NCBI GenBank assembly: GCA_039820405.1
Contig: JBCBQC010000159.1
Location: 1 to 8,734 of the forward strand
DNA length: 8,734 nt
From: CALLVY01 sp937899855
GTDB taxonomy: Bacteria > Bacteroidota > Bacteroidia > Chitinophagales > Saprospiraceae
Direction of reading: 5' to 3'
Below are positions 1-7,398 of this stretch, in pieces. The notes under the pieces were generated by a model. It ran no database searches. It was not told the DNA's origin and worked only from the letters and a program-made list of their open reading frames with translations. The position numbers were made by a program, and so were the translations under genes. Numbering within the stretch: the stretch's first letter is position 1; every line of letters starts with the position of its first letter.

Positions 1-2979
1 GTCCAGTAAACACACCTCAGCTAGGCCAAGGTTGTTATTGCAATCATTGGGATCAACGCAATCTATTTCTTCAAAATTGGTAGCATCGGCGGTTACGTGT
101 ACCACTTTTTGGCAACCATCAATCAGCGCCAGCGAATTGGTGGCATTGAGCTTGCCCCATCCTGACTGTTCATCATAACCCAGGTCAGTGTTGCCCTCCC
201 CGGTGCTTCCCCCGCCGTTGTTCAGATCCACGGCACCGTACTGAAGCAGGTGCTCGACGTCCTCCGTGGCCAGGCGAAGGCCATGCTCGTCCTGGTGGTA
301 CTGGAGCAATAGCGCGGCTACCCCAGCTGCATGCGGCGCTGCGGAGGAAGTGCCGCTAAAGGAAACGTATTCACTCTCGCTGCCGATTCCGACCGTTTGG
401 GTAAGGTCATTGGAGCCAGGGGCAATCAAATCCATCCCCTGTCCATAATTGGTTTCGTAATTGTCATTTGGATTACTGGGGTCCCCATTGGTAGCATTTT
501 TATAATTGCCATCATTACCGCTGGCACCAACACTGATGATTCGATCGTCGGGGTAAGTAGATGGAATACCCAGATTATCGGTTCCACTGTTGCCCCTGGC
601 GGCGACCATGATCAAACCCGCTTTGTAGGCATACTCTACGTTTCTCCTCAGCTCTCTGAGCCCATTTCCCGACACTCCAATACTCATATTGACGATGTCT
701 ACCCCCTGGGCTGGGCAGGTGTTTCCCTCTAGCCGGCCGAGTACTTTTCCAAAAGCTGTGGATACCGCTGTAGTAATGGGGGTATCACCGATTAAATAGC
801 CTTGCAAACTCACGCCAGCCTGACTGGTGCTACCCCCCGCAATCCCGGCGATCCCTTTCTCATTGTGCCGCACCGCTCCAACGATCCCCGCACAGGCGGT
901 GCCGTGGCCACTGACATCCAGCTCGTCAACCGGGGTGTTTTCATCCAGTGCTACGGGTGTCGAGACCGTACAATCCCACAACTTTTGCACCACACTGCCC
1001 TCGATGCCTCCGTAATCTCCGTTGGGAAAGCCAAAGTCCTCGTGCCGGTACCGAATACCTGAATCAAAAATGGCGACATTGATTGCACTGCTGCCTTCGG
1101 CATAGGTCCAAGCACCGGTCATGTTAATATCGGCATCGTTAAAGGTTCCCAAATCACACAACGAGTGTTGTTCGCCCGCCTCCACTCCATCCAAGCTGGG
1201 ATCGCAGTAGACGTCCCAAACCCGATTGGTCTCCGCGTAGCGGATGTAGTTGCCGGAGATCGAATCCAAGGACTTGGCGGCGGTTTCTTCATTAAAGCCC
1301 TTCCCTTCGCCCACCAGGATAAAGCTGTTCCACAACTGCGGCACTCGGATTTCTTTTCGGCCGCAGTTGACCAGGGTATCCGCCGGGGTATAATCGGAGT
1401 AAATTTTGAGCAATTTCCAATCGCGGACGCTTCTTCCGTAGGCCAGGACGTCACCCAATATCGCCAGTAGGGCGGTATCTCGAATGACGGTGTCGACCCT
1501 GGCGAAGACCAGCTTTTTGTCCATGGTAAAATCTTCGTTGACGACCGACTCGTTGAAGTGAACCAGAAGCTCTTTCCGGATGTAAATGGGTTGGTTTAAA
1601 GAATCGTAGGCGTAGCGAATATTGCGGTAATAGGAGGTGAGCTTGGAGGTGCGGTACTTCGCCTCGTTGCCCACTTTGGAATAGACGTTTAAAAACAGAC
1701 TTCCATCCGGGTTGGCGATCAAACCCACGGGGCGGTTGCGGCCGCCGTTGGTCCAGCTTTTTTTCTCCCACTGCCGGTTGCCATTGGCATCAAAGCCTAG
1801 GGTATAGACGTAGGCCTGGTCTCCGTTACTTATCTCTCCGGTGAGCACCACCAGACCATTGGCGTTGAGGACGACTTTCCTACCGGTGGCCGACTCCGCG
1901 CTGTCTCCGCTTTTCCATTTTTGTTCCCAGAGCTTGGTACCGGTGGCCGTATACTTTAGCAACAGGTATTCGTTTTGCCCCTCACTATTTTCGGTATAGC
2001 CCGCGACGTAAACCGAACCATCCACCGCGATCGCCAAATCATTGCCCCGATCGCTTCGCTCGTTGCCATCAAAGGTCGATTCCCAAACCAGGTTGAGGTC
2101 TTGATCCAGCTTGATGAGGCGCAGGTCGTAATCGACTCCGTTGCTGCTGGAAGTGCCGGTAATGTAAAAATTACCACTGCCATCAACTTGGAGTGCCGTT
2201 GGTTCGTCGAACCCGTTGCCCGGGCTGCTGACCCTGGACTCGTTGAGCTTGACGCCCTGCGAATCGTATTTCACCGTAGCGTAGTCCCAATTGGTCAGCG
2301 AGGAGGCACTTCCTCCCGTGACCACCACATTGCCGCTCCCGTCGAGTTCGACCGCAATAGGGACGTCGTGCAGGCCATTGTAATCGTAGACTTTTTGCCA
2401 CTGGACCGTACCGCTGGCGTCCAACTGGACCGTCAGGTAGTCACTAAAATTACCGGGGTCATAAGTCAAACCGGTGAGGTAAATCTTACCGGAAGAAGTC
2501 ACCAAGAGGTCCGTTGGAATATCTTCTCGGTTGCTGTTGTTGTGAAGCGTACTCCACTGCGCTACGCCGCTGTTGTTGTATTTGATGAGGGCCAGGTCCA
2601 AGCCATTCGAGCCCGCGCCCGCTTGTACCGCTCCGGCGACGTAAATATTATCCTGGGCATCCAGGACTACGGCCACCCCGTAGGCTTTTCCCGGTAGGGG
2701 GGCATTAAACTGCTGCTGCCAGATGAGCTTGCCTTTGTCGTCGTACTGGGTCACCAAAATATCGATCTGATTGGCACCGACCAGGGTATTGCCCACCGTG
2801 ATGATGTTTCCGGTTTGGTCGACGGCGGAAGCGGACCAATCGATTTCGCTGGGAAAGCCGTAGGAACTTTGCCATTCTTCATTGATGTAATACTGTGCCC
2901 TGATGAAAGTAGGACCGAACGCGTAGCTTAAGATAAACCAATAGAGGGCACTCCTCAGGAGGGGTAATGAGTTTTTCAT
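1..2979 (-). CDS. Secreted subtilisin-like (S8) serine peptidase with N-terminal SBBP-type beta-propeller, partial at 3' end
   Basis: Reading the minus strand from the ATG at 2979-2977 gives 993 codons with no stop; the gene continues beyond position 1. Residues 1-28 form a signal peptide (MKNSLPLLRS..., cleavage likely after RA28 before Q29). Residues about 34-450 are repeats of roughly 55-60 residues with the pattern 'D.a.vkyD..G...W......g.D.p.ai.vD.sGn.yvtG', typical of SBBP beta-propeller repeats. Residues about 460-620 are a linker that could act as a pro-domain. Residues about 630-953 are an S8 peptidase domain: Asp639 in VAIFDSG, His692 in SGHGTACAG, oxyanion Asn797 in ARGNSG, and Ser878 in SGTSSAAPHAAG, so the triad is complete. 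The domain closes with GWGKLNATNSLALI. It should be an extracellular protease. Bacteroidota relatives often end in a type IX secretion sorting domain, but that end is not visible here. The substrate is unknown. Confidence 0.93.
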   Translation of the reverse strand, partial: MKNSLPLLRSALYWFILSYAFGPTFIRAQYYINEEWQSSYGFPSEIDWSASAVDQTGNIITVGNTLVGANQIDILVTQYDDKGKLIWQQQFNAPLPGKAYGVAVVLDAQDNIYVAGAVQAGAGSNGLDLALIKYNNSGVAQWSTLHNNSNREDIPTDLLVTSSGKIYLTGLTYDPGNFSDYLTVQLDASGTVQWQKVYDYNGLHDVPIAVELDGSGNVVVTGGSASSLTNWDYATVKYDSQGVKLNESRVSSPGNGFDEPTALQVDGSGNFYITGTSSSNGVDYDLRLIKLDQDLNLVWESTFDGNERSDRGNDLAIAVDGSVYVAGYTENSEGQNEYLLLKYTATGTKLWEQKWKSGDSAESATGRKVVLNANGLVVLTGEISNGDQAYVYTLGFDANGNRQWEKKSWTNGGRNRPVGLIANPDGSLFLNVYSKVGNEAKYRTSKLTSYYRNIRYAYDSLNQPIYIRKELLVHFNESVVNEDFTMDKKLVFARVDTVIRDTALLAILGDVLAYGRSVRDWKLLKIYSDYTPADTLVNCGRKEIRVPQLWNSFILVGEGKGFNEETAAKSLDSISGNYIRYAETNRVWDVYCDPSLDGVEAGEQHSLCDLGTFNDADINMTGAWTYAEGSSAINVAIFDSGIRYRHEDFGFPNGDYGGIEGSVVQKLWDCTVSTPVALDENTPVDELDVSGHGTACAGIVGAVRHNEKGIAGIAGGSTSQAGVSLQGYLIGDTPITTAVSTAFGKVLGRLEGNTCPAQGVDIVNMSIGVSGNGLRELRRNVEYAYKAGLIMVAARGNSGTDNLGIPSTYPDDRIISVGASGNDGNYKNATNGDPSNPNDNYETNYGQGMDLIAPGSNDLTQTVGIGSESEYVSFSGTSSAAPHAAGVAALLLQYHQDEHGLRLATEDVEHLLQYGAVDLNNGGGSTGEGNTDLGYDEQSGWGKLNATNSLALIDGCQKVVHVTADATNFEEIDCVDPNDCNNNLGLAEVCLLD

Positions 2980-2997
2980 GCTATAATATTTTTGGTC

Positions 2998-3020
2998 TTA
3001 TGGATGTGGGAGACCCATAA
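2998..3020 (-). promoter_or_regulatory. Small hairpin in the 5' leader of the S8 peptidase gene
   Basis: TTATGG at 2998-3003 pairs with CCATAA at 3015-3020 around an 11-nt loop, about 20 bases upstream of the peptidase start codon on the minus strand. It could influence the mRNA leader, but a 6-bp stem of this kind can occur by chance. No clear Bacteroidota TTG/TAnnTTTG promoter was found upstream of it. Confidence 0.2.
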
Positions 3021-3274
3021 AACATTTTTAAGGATAATTCGACGAAGGTACTGCGACTAACGGAAGCCCTTTGGTGCTGTCTTGGTAGAGGCGCAAGACT
3101 GGATACGGCTCCGGATCAGATAGATATTCAGTAAATCTGCCATAAGTTACTAAAAACTAGGTGACAATACAAGTCTAATGTTGATTTTGGGCGTGGTATT
3201 CTTGGCGAGGGCTGCTGCTTTGGTGGATACTCACGATCGGAATGCCGTCGGTGCTTCCTCCGCAAAGTGGCGGG

Positions 3275-3302
3275 CCTGGCCCCCGATGGTGGAGGGGCCA
3301 GG
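3275..3302. repeat. Perfect 9-bp GC-rich inverted repeat (hairpin)
   Basis: CCTGGCCCC at 3275-3283 is exactly complementary to GGGGCCAGG at 3294-3302, with a 10-nt loop. It lies at the left end of the G-rich patch. The stem is strong, but no T-run follows on either strand, so it is not a standard intrinsic terminator. Its role is unknown. Confidence 0.5.
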
Positions 3303-3407
3303 TACCGGACGGGCGGGGGGTGAAAAGGGGGGTTGGATGAGTTTGAACGGGCGCGGGCCGGAGAATCGCCGGGGTGCTCGTCGGGTAGGTCGCGGTATGT
3401 TTCCCAC

Positions 3408-3435
3408 GGGTGGGAAGGGTGGGGGAATGAAAGGG
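3408..3435 (+). other. G-quadruplex motif
   Basis: Positions 3408-3425 read GGGTGGGAAGGGTGGGGG: four G-runs with loops of 1, 2 and 1 nt, the pattern expected of a very stable parallel quadruplex. A fifth run GGG follows at 3433-3435. The surrounding 3270-3440 is strongly G-biased on the plus strand. Folding is inferred from the motif only. Confidence 0.55.
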
Positions 3436-3693
3436 CCTTGGAACGGTCAACACCAGCAAAGAATGGAAAACCGGTCGGGACGAAAAGCAGTAATGGATTC
3501 ATGTGATCAATTTTTGATTTGCGAATAAACGGTCATTTACCCATAGTCGATTGGGCGCTTGGAAAAGTGACCGGCTCAGCTAGTATTTTTGCCTTCGCCT
3601 TCGTTTTTATCTTTTCCATCCCCAGCCTCGAATCATTCCCACCAAAAAATATTTTTCAAAGTGGTTACTTTTTTAAAAAGTCGGACGACTATA

Positions 3694-3858
3694 TTAGAAG
3701 CCATCTCAAAATATCCTTTGGGCTACGGCAGGGTTATTTACACCCCTACTTCGTTGCCAAAAGCGTCACGTAGCTAGGGCTACGCTCCGTTTTGGCGCCT
3801 CGCAGGGACATAAATTACCACTCCCTCACCAACAAAAACATTTTGAGATGGCTTCTAA
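3694..3858. repeat. 165-bp long-hairpin element with 19-bp terminal inverted repeats (MITE/REP-like)
   Basis: TTAGAAGCCATCTCAAAAT at 3694-3712 is the exact reverse complement of 3840-3858. The 127 bp between continue as an imperfect palindrome: GCCAAAA near 3758 pairs with TTTTGGC near 3790, and the centre holds CGTAGC-tagg-GCTACG. Many mismatches in the arms are transitions that still allow G-U pairing in RNA, which suggests a folding RNA or a mobile palindromic element such as a MITE or REP-type sequence. It carries no coding frame and no visible target-site duplication. It lies about 130 bp upstream of the sigma factor gene. Only one copy is in this window. Confidence 0.6.
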
Positions 3859-3985
3859 GTAAACCCGGTGTTTTGCGTAAAATAGTACACCGGCTGTTGA
3901 GGGGTTAAAGGTGGCCCCAGTCATTACAACCTAAGCCCCTATTTTAGCTTGCCCAGTACTTGGACGGTATAAACTAAAAAGGACT

Positions 3986-4612
3986 ATGAATAAGGATCAA
4001 TTGGAAACCCATCGCTTTTCGGATGAGGACGTGTTGAACGATCTCCGCAACCAGGCCGGGGATGGCGAAGCGATCAAATGGTTTTTAACCTTCGCCCGGA
4101 GGTACCTGAGTAGAATCCTACCGGTGAAGAACCCCCACGATTTTGAGGACATCTTTCAGGAGTCCTCCCTGGACTTGGTGAAAAAGCACCACCAGTACCA
4201 AAGCCGACAAAACGCTTCGCTGTTGACTTATTTTGCCAAAATCGCCAAGCACAAGTCGATCGATTTTTTTCGAAAAAACCGCAAGTACCAAAACCATTCT
4301 CCCCTCGACCTACAAAAAGTCCATCCCACCCACTACGCTTCCAACCATGGCGAAGCCGATCTGATCACCAATAGCGACATTCAATGGCTGAAGAAATTTG
4401 TCGCGAAGGTGGTGGGCAATCCAGCACAAACGGAAGTGCTACTGTATAAGAAGATGGGCTATACGCACGAGGAAATTTGCCAGATGGAGGGGATACCCTA
4501 CCGCGATGCGGATTCCTGTAAGAGTGCACACTACAAGGCCAAGAAGAAGCTGACCCAGTTTATCCTGGAAAACCCGGATAGTGATTTTACCCAATTCCTC
4601 AACAGATTTTAA
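3986..4612 (+). CDS. ECF-type RNA polymerase sigma factor (sigma-70 family)
   Basis: This 208-residue protein has the two-domain layout of extracytoplasmic-function sigma factors. Residues about 25-100 match sigma region 2, with DFEDIFQES (52-60) for core binding and SLLTYFAKIAKHKSIDFFRKNRK (78-100, helical and basic) for -10 recognition. Residues about 145-192 match region 4, a helix-turn-helix with GYTHEEICQMEGI followed by a basic helix ending KAKKKL, for -35 recognition. The start is the ATG at 3986, preceded by a purine-rich AAAAAGGA. The next gene starts 11 bp after the stop, so the two are almost surely co-transcribed and the downstream membrane protein is the likely regulator of this sigma factor. 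The target regulon cannot be read from the sequence. Confidence 0.88.
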   Translation: MNKDQLETHRFSDEDVLNDLRNQAGDGEAIKWFLTFARRYLSRILPVKNPHDFEDIFQESSLDLVKKHHQYQSRQNASLLTYFAKIAKHKSIDFFRKNRKYQNHSPLDLQKVHPTHYASNHGEADLITNSDIQWLKKFVAKVVGNPAQTEVLLYKKMGYTHEEICQMEGIPYRDADSCKSAHYKAKKKLTQFILENPDSDFTQFLNRF

Positions 4613-4623
4613 ATCAAGTGTCA

Positions 4624-6594
4624 ATGAACTATTTTGATGAAATATTTTCCTACTGCGAAGGAGAACTGAGCTACGAGGAAATGCAGCGCTTCGAAGCAAA
4701 ACTGGCGACGGACCCCGCCTTGCAAGCGGAGTTTGCAGCTTATCGGAAAGGGGAAGTCGCCCTGTCGGCCGTACTGATCGATGAACCAACGTTGAAACCC
4801 ACCGATCGGAAGCCGCGCAAAATTAATCCCGGTCGCTTTCTCGGAGGGATACTCGTGCTGGCTCTCCTACTTTTCCTATTGTTCCCGCAACAATCGCCGG
4901 TCATCATCCTGGAGCAGGAACACGGGCAAACCTTCTTTGACCAACACTCGGGGCAGGTCCTCTCTTCGCTGCCTCCCCTGGATTTGTCCAAAGGGCAGAT
5001 CAAACGCTTGGATAGCGTCTTTCAGGGGACGTATCGGGCCGTGGGCGATTCCGCTCGGGCCGCGGAGTTCCAAAACCTCATCCGTACTTTCGCCCCCGAA
5101 GATTCGCTCCACTACAGCATGTACCTCGGTACGTCCTTTCTGTCGGCGCTCGGCTTAGGGGTCAATCAGATCGTGAGTTTCAACATCGGCTACCTCACCT
5201 CGGAGAACAACCTTTCGCTGATCCATACCTACAAGCAACTGTTCGACTGGTACTTCGATCACCGTCGGGTAGTCGACCGCTACAGCCAGCCCTTTTTGCA
5301 AGACAGCAGCGTTCACTTTTTCAACCTGTTGGCCCGCGATTCGGTGGCCCGCCCCATTGCCGGTTCGCCGGTGGATCGGGTGGCGTTGCACCCGGATGGA
5401 AAACACGTCATTGTTTCAAGCTTGGGCCCGGACAACAGCAACCAAAGTTACTTTTGGCAAAAGGAGCCTTCCGTATTCAAGAAGGCGAGCTTTGAATTGG
5501 TGAAAGTAGCGAACCAGTATGGGTACCAGCATTTCCTCGGGCCCCGGGAGTCGGAGCGAGAAACCTTTGAAACCCTGGCGGATGCCCTGCAAAAAAGCGC
5601 GCTGGAAAAGACGGAAGTTGGTATGTTGCTGATGGACAATATTGGCGATTACCTTTTCTCACCGAGCGGCAAATATTCGATTGTCGGGGGGGAATTTTAT
5701 TGGAAGGATAAGACCCTGGTACCCATCGCCCAGCTGAACGGGGGCCTGGACTCCGTACTGACCCTGGAGAACGTTTCGGTTTCGCCCCGCGACTTGGAGG
5801 GCTACGTTTGCAAATTCTCCCCGGAAGAGGAGTATCTGGTGTATACGGAATTTGGGGAGAAAAAGGAATTGCAGGTCCTTCACCTACCTACCCTCACGAA
5901 GCGCAAAACCCCTAAGCTGGCCAAGCCCATTTGCAATGCCTACTTTGCCAGTGAAGCAGCCTTGTACCTGGTGCTCCAGAATGGCGATTTGTGGCTACTG
6001 GATTTGGCCAACCCGAATGAGCTGACCTTCCAGTACAATATGAACAATTCCGAATTTGAGCTCGACTCCATCCAAGCCCGGGTGAACGAATCGACGGAGA
6101 TGGACATCGAGAAAATGTACGCCGACAGTACCGTCTTTTACAGCCTGTTTTCGCCCAACCAGCGCTACATCCTCAACTCCTACGGCATGCCGCCCTTCGT
6201 CAACCGCTTTACCCTGACCGATCACCAGACCCAGTCCGTCATCCTGGACGATCCCTCCTACTACTTCGCGACTTTCTCCAACGACTCCCAGTACCTGCTG
6301 CTGTCTTCCCTACGCCGGGTCGACTCCAGCTACCGCAATTGTTACACCCTGTTCGATTTGGAATTGCAGCGCGTCGTAGGCGAATTTCAGACCCAGTCCA
6401 ATTCCGTATTTTCCATTTTCGACTTCTCTCCTGACGACCAGTACATCTTTATCTCTAACGAAAAAGGCCTGGAGCGTTGGACGCTCGTGGAGCATTTCGG
6501 CAAGGACGAAATCACCTTCTCCCACTTGCAATTGGAGCGTTGGGACCACACCTTTTTCCCCTATCCCTTTTATTTCGAACGGGAGGCCCACTAG
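4624..6594 (+). CDS. Single-pass membrane protein with anti-sigma-like N-terminus and outer WD40-like beta-propeller
   Basis: The protein has 656 residues from the ATG at 4624; an in-frame GTG at 4618 would add two residues. Residues 1-45 (YCEGELSYEEM...FEAKLATDPALQAEF) resemble the short helical N-terminus of Bacteroidota anti-sigma and FecR-type regulators, but the HxxxCxxC zinc motif of classic ZAS anti-sigma factors is not seen. Residues about 62-70 are basic, and 72-88 (FLGGILVLALLLFLLF) are a transmembrane helix, placing the rest outside the cytoplasm. Residues about 105-240 look helical. From about 247 to the end there are propeller-like strands, each with an F/HP-S/D-G-x-Y/H-I/L core (near 247-265, 335-357, 393-410, 504-520, 547-566, 597-613). 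It directly follows the ECF sigma gene, so a role as membrane sensor and anti-sigma factor is inferred. The signal it detects is unknown. Confidence 0.75.
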   Translation: MNYFDEIFSYCEGELSYEEMQRFEAKLATDPALQAEFAAYRKGEVALSAVLIDEPTLKPTDRKPRKINPGRFLGGILVLALLLFLLFPQQSPVIILEQEHGQTFFDQHSGQVLSSLPPLDLSKGQIKRLDSVFQGTYRAVGDSARAAEFQNLIRTFAPEDSLHYSMYLGTSFLSALGLGVNQIVSFNIGYLTSENNLSLIHTYKQLFDWYFDHRRVVDRYSQPFLQDSSVHFFNLLARDSVARPIAGSPVDRVALHPDGKHVIVSSLGPDNSNQSYFWQKEPSVFKKASFELVKVANQYGYQHFLGPRESERETFETLADALQKSALEKTEVGMLLMDNIGDYLFSPSGKYSIVGGEFYWKDKTLVPIAQLNGGLDSVLTLENVSVSPRDLEGYVCKFSPEEEYLVYTEFGEKKELQVLHLPTLTKRKTPKLAKPICNAYFASEAALYLVLQNGDLWLLDLANPNELTFQYNMNNSEFELDSIQARVNESTEMDIEKMYADSTVFYSLFSPNQRYILNSYGMPPFVNRFTLTDHQTQSVILDDPSYYFATFSNDSQYLLLSSLRRVDSSYRNCYTLFDLELQRVVGEFQTQSNSVFSIFDFSPDDQYIFISNEKGLERWTLVEHFGKDEITFSHLQLERWDHTFFPYPFYFEREAH

Positions 6595-6634
6595 CGGGGG
6601 CGGGGAGCAAAAGTAACCGGGCAACTGCGGTGGA

Positions 6635-6810
6635 CTCCGAAAAAATGTTTACTTTAAAGCTATGCTTCAGTGGAAAAGTCTACTTAAAGGTCCTGGTTAA
6701 AATATTAGTAAAAATTTAATGTCATGGGCCATTTGCATAAAAAAGGCGATTTCATTTATAAGATAGTATATTGTTGGGTGTTGATAGTCAATGGGTTGTG
6801 ATTTGGAAGG
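6635..6810 (+). promoter_or_regulatory. CRISPR leader A
   Basis: This AT-rich stretch directly precedes the first repeat of array A and is homologous by eye over its whole length to 8487-8663 (leader C); its last ~115 bp also match 8140-8246 (leader B). All three share GCC(A/G)TTTGCATAAAAA starting exactly 83 bp before the repeat, then GGCGATTTC, and end in TGATAGTCAATGGGTTGTG-like sequence. A candidate promoter inside is TTTG (6732-6735) and TATAAGAT (6757-6764), but it is only a partial match to known consensus patterns. The start is set where similarity to leader C begins. Confidence 0.72.
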
Positions 6811-6910
6811 GTAGGAGAGTGGGTTAAAATTAAGGTACACTGCGACGAAGATCCTCTTGGACCCACATCAACGTGGATTTGTAGGAGAGTGGGTTAAAAT
6901 TAAGGTACAC
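6811..6910 (+). CRISPR. CRISPR mini-array A: repeat, one spacer, degenerate terminal repeat
   Basis: The first repeat (6811-6847, 37 bp) begins GTAGGAGAGTGGG and ends GGTACACTGCGACG. A unique 33-bp spacer follows (6848-6880). The second repeat (6881-6910) is identical over 30 bp, but its last seven bases (TGCGACG) are replaced by unrelated sequence, as is common for leader-distal CRISPR repeats. The repeat period is 70 bp. The repeat folds poorly; only AGTG/CACT with a 16-nt loop can pair. The array lies upstream of, and in the same direction as, the Cas6b-like gene. Two repeats alone would be weak evidence; the two further copies of the same leader and repeat in this window make the call convincing. 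Confidence 0.78.
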
Positions 6911-6956
6911 CTCAAGCCCCCCTCCCCAGTAGGCGCCCTTCAAAAATACGGATAAA

Positions 6957-6981
6957 AAAGTCCGTCCCGCTGCCGGACTTT
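6957..6981 (-). terminator. Hairpin with minus-strand T-run (terminator-like)
   Basis: AAAGTCCG at 6957-6964 pairs perfectly with CGGACTTT at 6974-6981 around a 9-nt loop. Read on the minus strand, the stem runs into a six-T tract, as in an intrinsic terminator. On the plus strand only a short T-run follows, so it would be a weak stop for array A transcripts. No minus-strand gene ends here, which makes the function uncertain. Confidence 0.35.
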
Positions 6982-7070
6982 ACCACTGGATTGTTATATT
7001 TGTTGAGTACGAGTTGTGGCCTAGCCTTATGGCGCCACGCCATCCGTACACCATAGCGGAAAACAGACCG

Positions 7071-7099
7071 CTGCACCGTTCTACTTTATCGTACTTTTG
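7071..7099 (+). promoter_or_regulatory. Candidate Bacteroidota promoter for the cas6-like gene
   Basis: TACTTTTG at 7092-7099 matches the Bacteroidota -7 consensus TAnnTTTG exactly. CTG at 7071-7073, 18 bp upstream, is one base away from the -33 TTG. Transcription would start near 7106. Confidence 0.35.
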
Positions 7100-7218
7100 C
7101 TATACCAGCCGACCCCCATACTCACCACAGGATTCCTTGGGTCGAAGCTTTAGCCTTTTTAAATGATGTGTTCTTTAGCACCCGATCACGGGCTACTGGC
7201 CTATTGGCCAAGGCCCCG

Positions 7219-7296
7219 CCGGATCAGGGATCGTTTACGCCTCCGCCAACAAGTGGAGGGGAGTAAACCTCTGCCCTCGTTTCGGACGTGATCCGG
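7219..7296 (+). other. Nested inverted repeats upstream of cas6-like gene (possible structured RNA)
   Basis: CCGGATCA (7219-7226) is the exact reverse complement of TGATCCGG (7289-7296). Inside, GTTTAC (7233-7238) pairs with GTAAAC (7263-7268), and inside that CCTCC (7240-7244) pairs with GGAGG (7255-7259). Just upstream is GGCC-tatt-GGCC within a GGGC/GCCC pair. The nesting suggests a folded 5' leader or a separate small RNA. No known riboswitch or tracrRNA family is recognised. Confidence 0.4.
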
Positions 7297-7398
7297 TTCC
7301 CATGTCCCTGGCCGCAAACCAGTTAGTGGCGGATGGAAGCATGGGGGCGGCGTCGAGCACGGGCGTCAAAATTTTCTGTGGAATCAAAAAAACAACCG

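Larger units (their letters stand above)
2980..3985. other. Long intergenic region, no convincing gene
   Basis: About 1 kb separates the start of the minus-strand peptidase gene from the plus-strand sigma factor gene, so both genes are transcribed away from it and their promoters should lie here. Open frames inside it (for example 3178-3528 plus and 3128-3502 minus) translate to Gly/Arg- or Pro-rich low-complexity strings with no family resemblance, and appear to be by-products of the G-rich patch at about 3270-3440. Structures that can be supported are listed separately: a small hairpin at 2998-3020, a GC hairpin at 3275-3302, a G-quadruplex motif at 3408-3435 and a long-hairpin element at 3694-3858. 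Confidence 0.6.
6911..7398. other. Non-coding stretch between array A and the cas6-like gene
   Basis: No convincing gene was found in this ~490 bp. It holds a perfect 8-bp hairpin at 6957-6981, a possible promoter at 7071-7099, and nested inverted repeats at 7219-7296. If the promoter call is right, the cas6-like transcript has a 5' leader of nearly 300 nt, unusually long for a small gene. Confidence 0.5.

Noticed and set aside
331..732. 133-aa plus-strand frame opposite the protease catalytic domain
   Set aside because: It is the antisense of the region encoding Asn797 and Ser878 motifs; no independent evidence.
1975..2697. 240-aa plus-strand open frame opposite the S8 peptidase gene
   Set aside because: It is antisense to the SBBP propeller repeats, whose minus-strand frame is open for 993 codons with signal peptide and catalytic triad; a shadow frame.
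3041..3120. Possible tRNA-like segment
   Set aside because: No cloverleaf with a GTTCRANNC T-loop and matching acceptor stem could be built.
3178..3528. 116-aa plus-strand open frame and overlapping minus-strand frames in the G-rich patch
   Set aside because: The translations are Gly/Arg-rich or Pro-rich low complexity without domain pattern, and competing frames are equally open; best explained by base composition.
3519..3773. 84-aa plus-strand open frame
   Set aside because: It runs into the left arm and loop of the 165-bp palindromic element and has no recognisable family features.
7333..7398. N-terminal 22-residue extension of the cas6-like protein from the ATG at 7333
   Set aside because: The extra residues are basic and unlike the family, and starting at 7399 puts the HxH histidines at 39/41, close to the numbering of known Cas6b.
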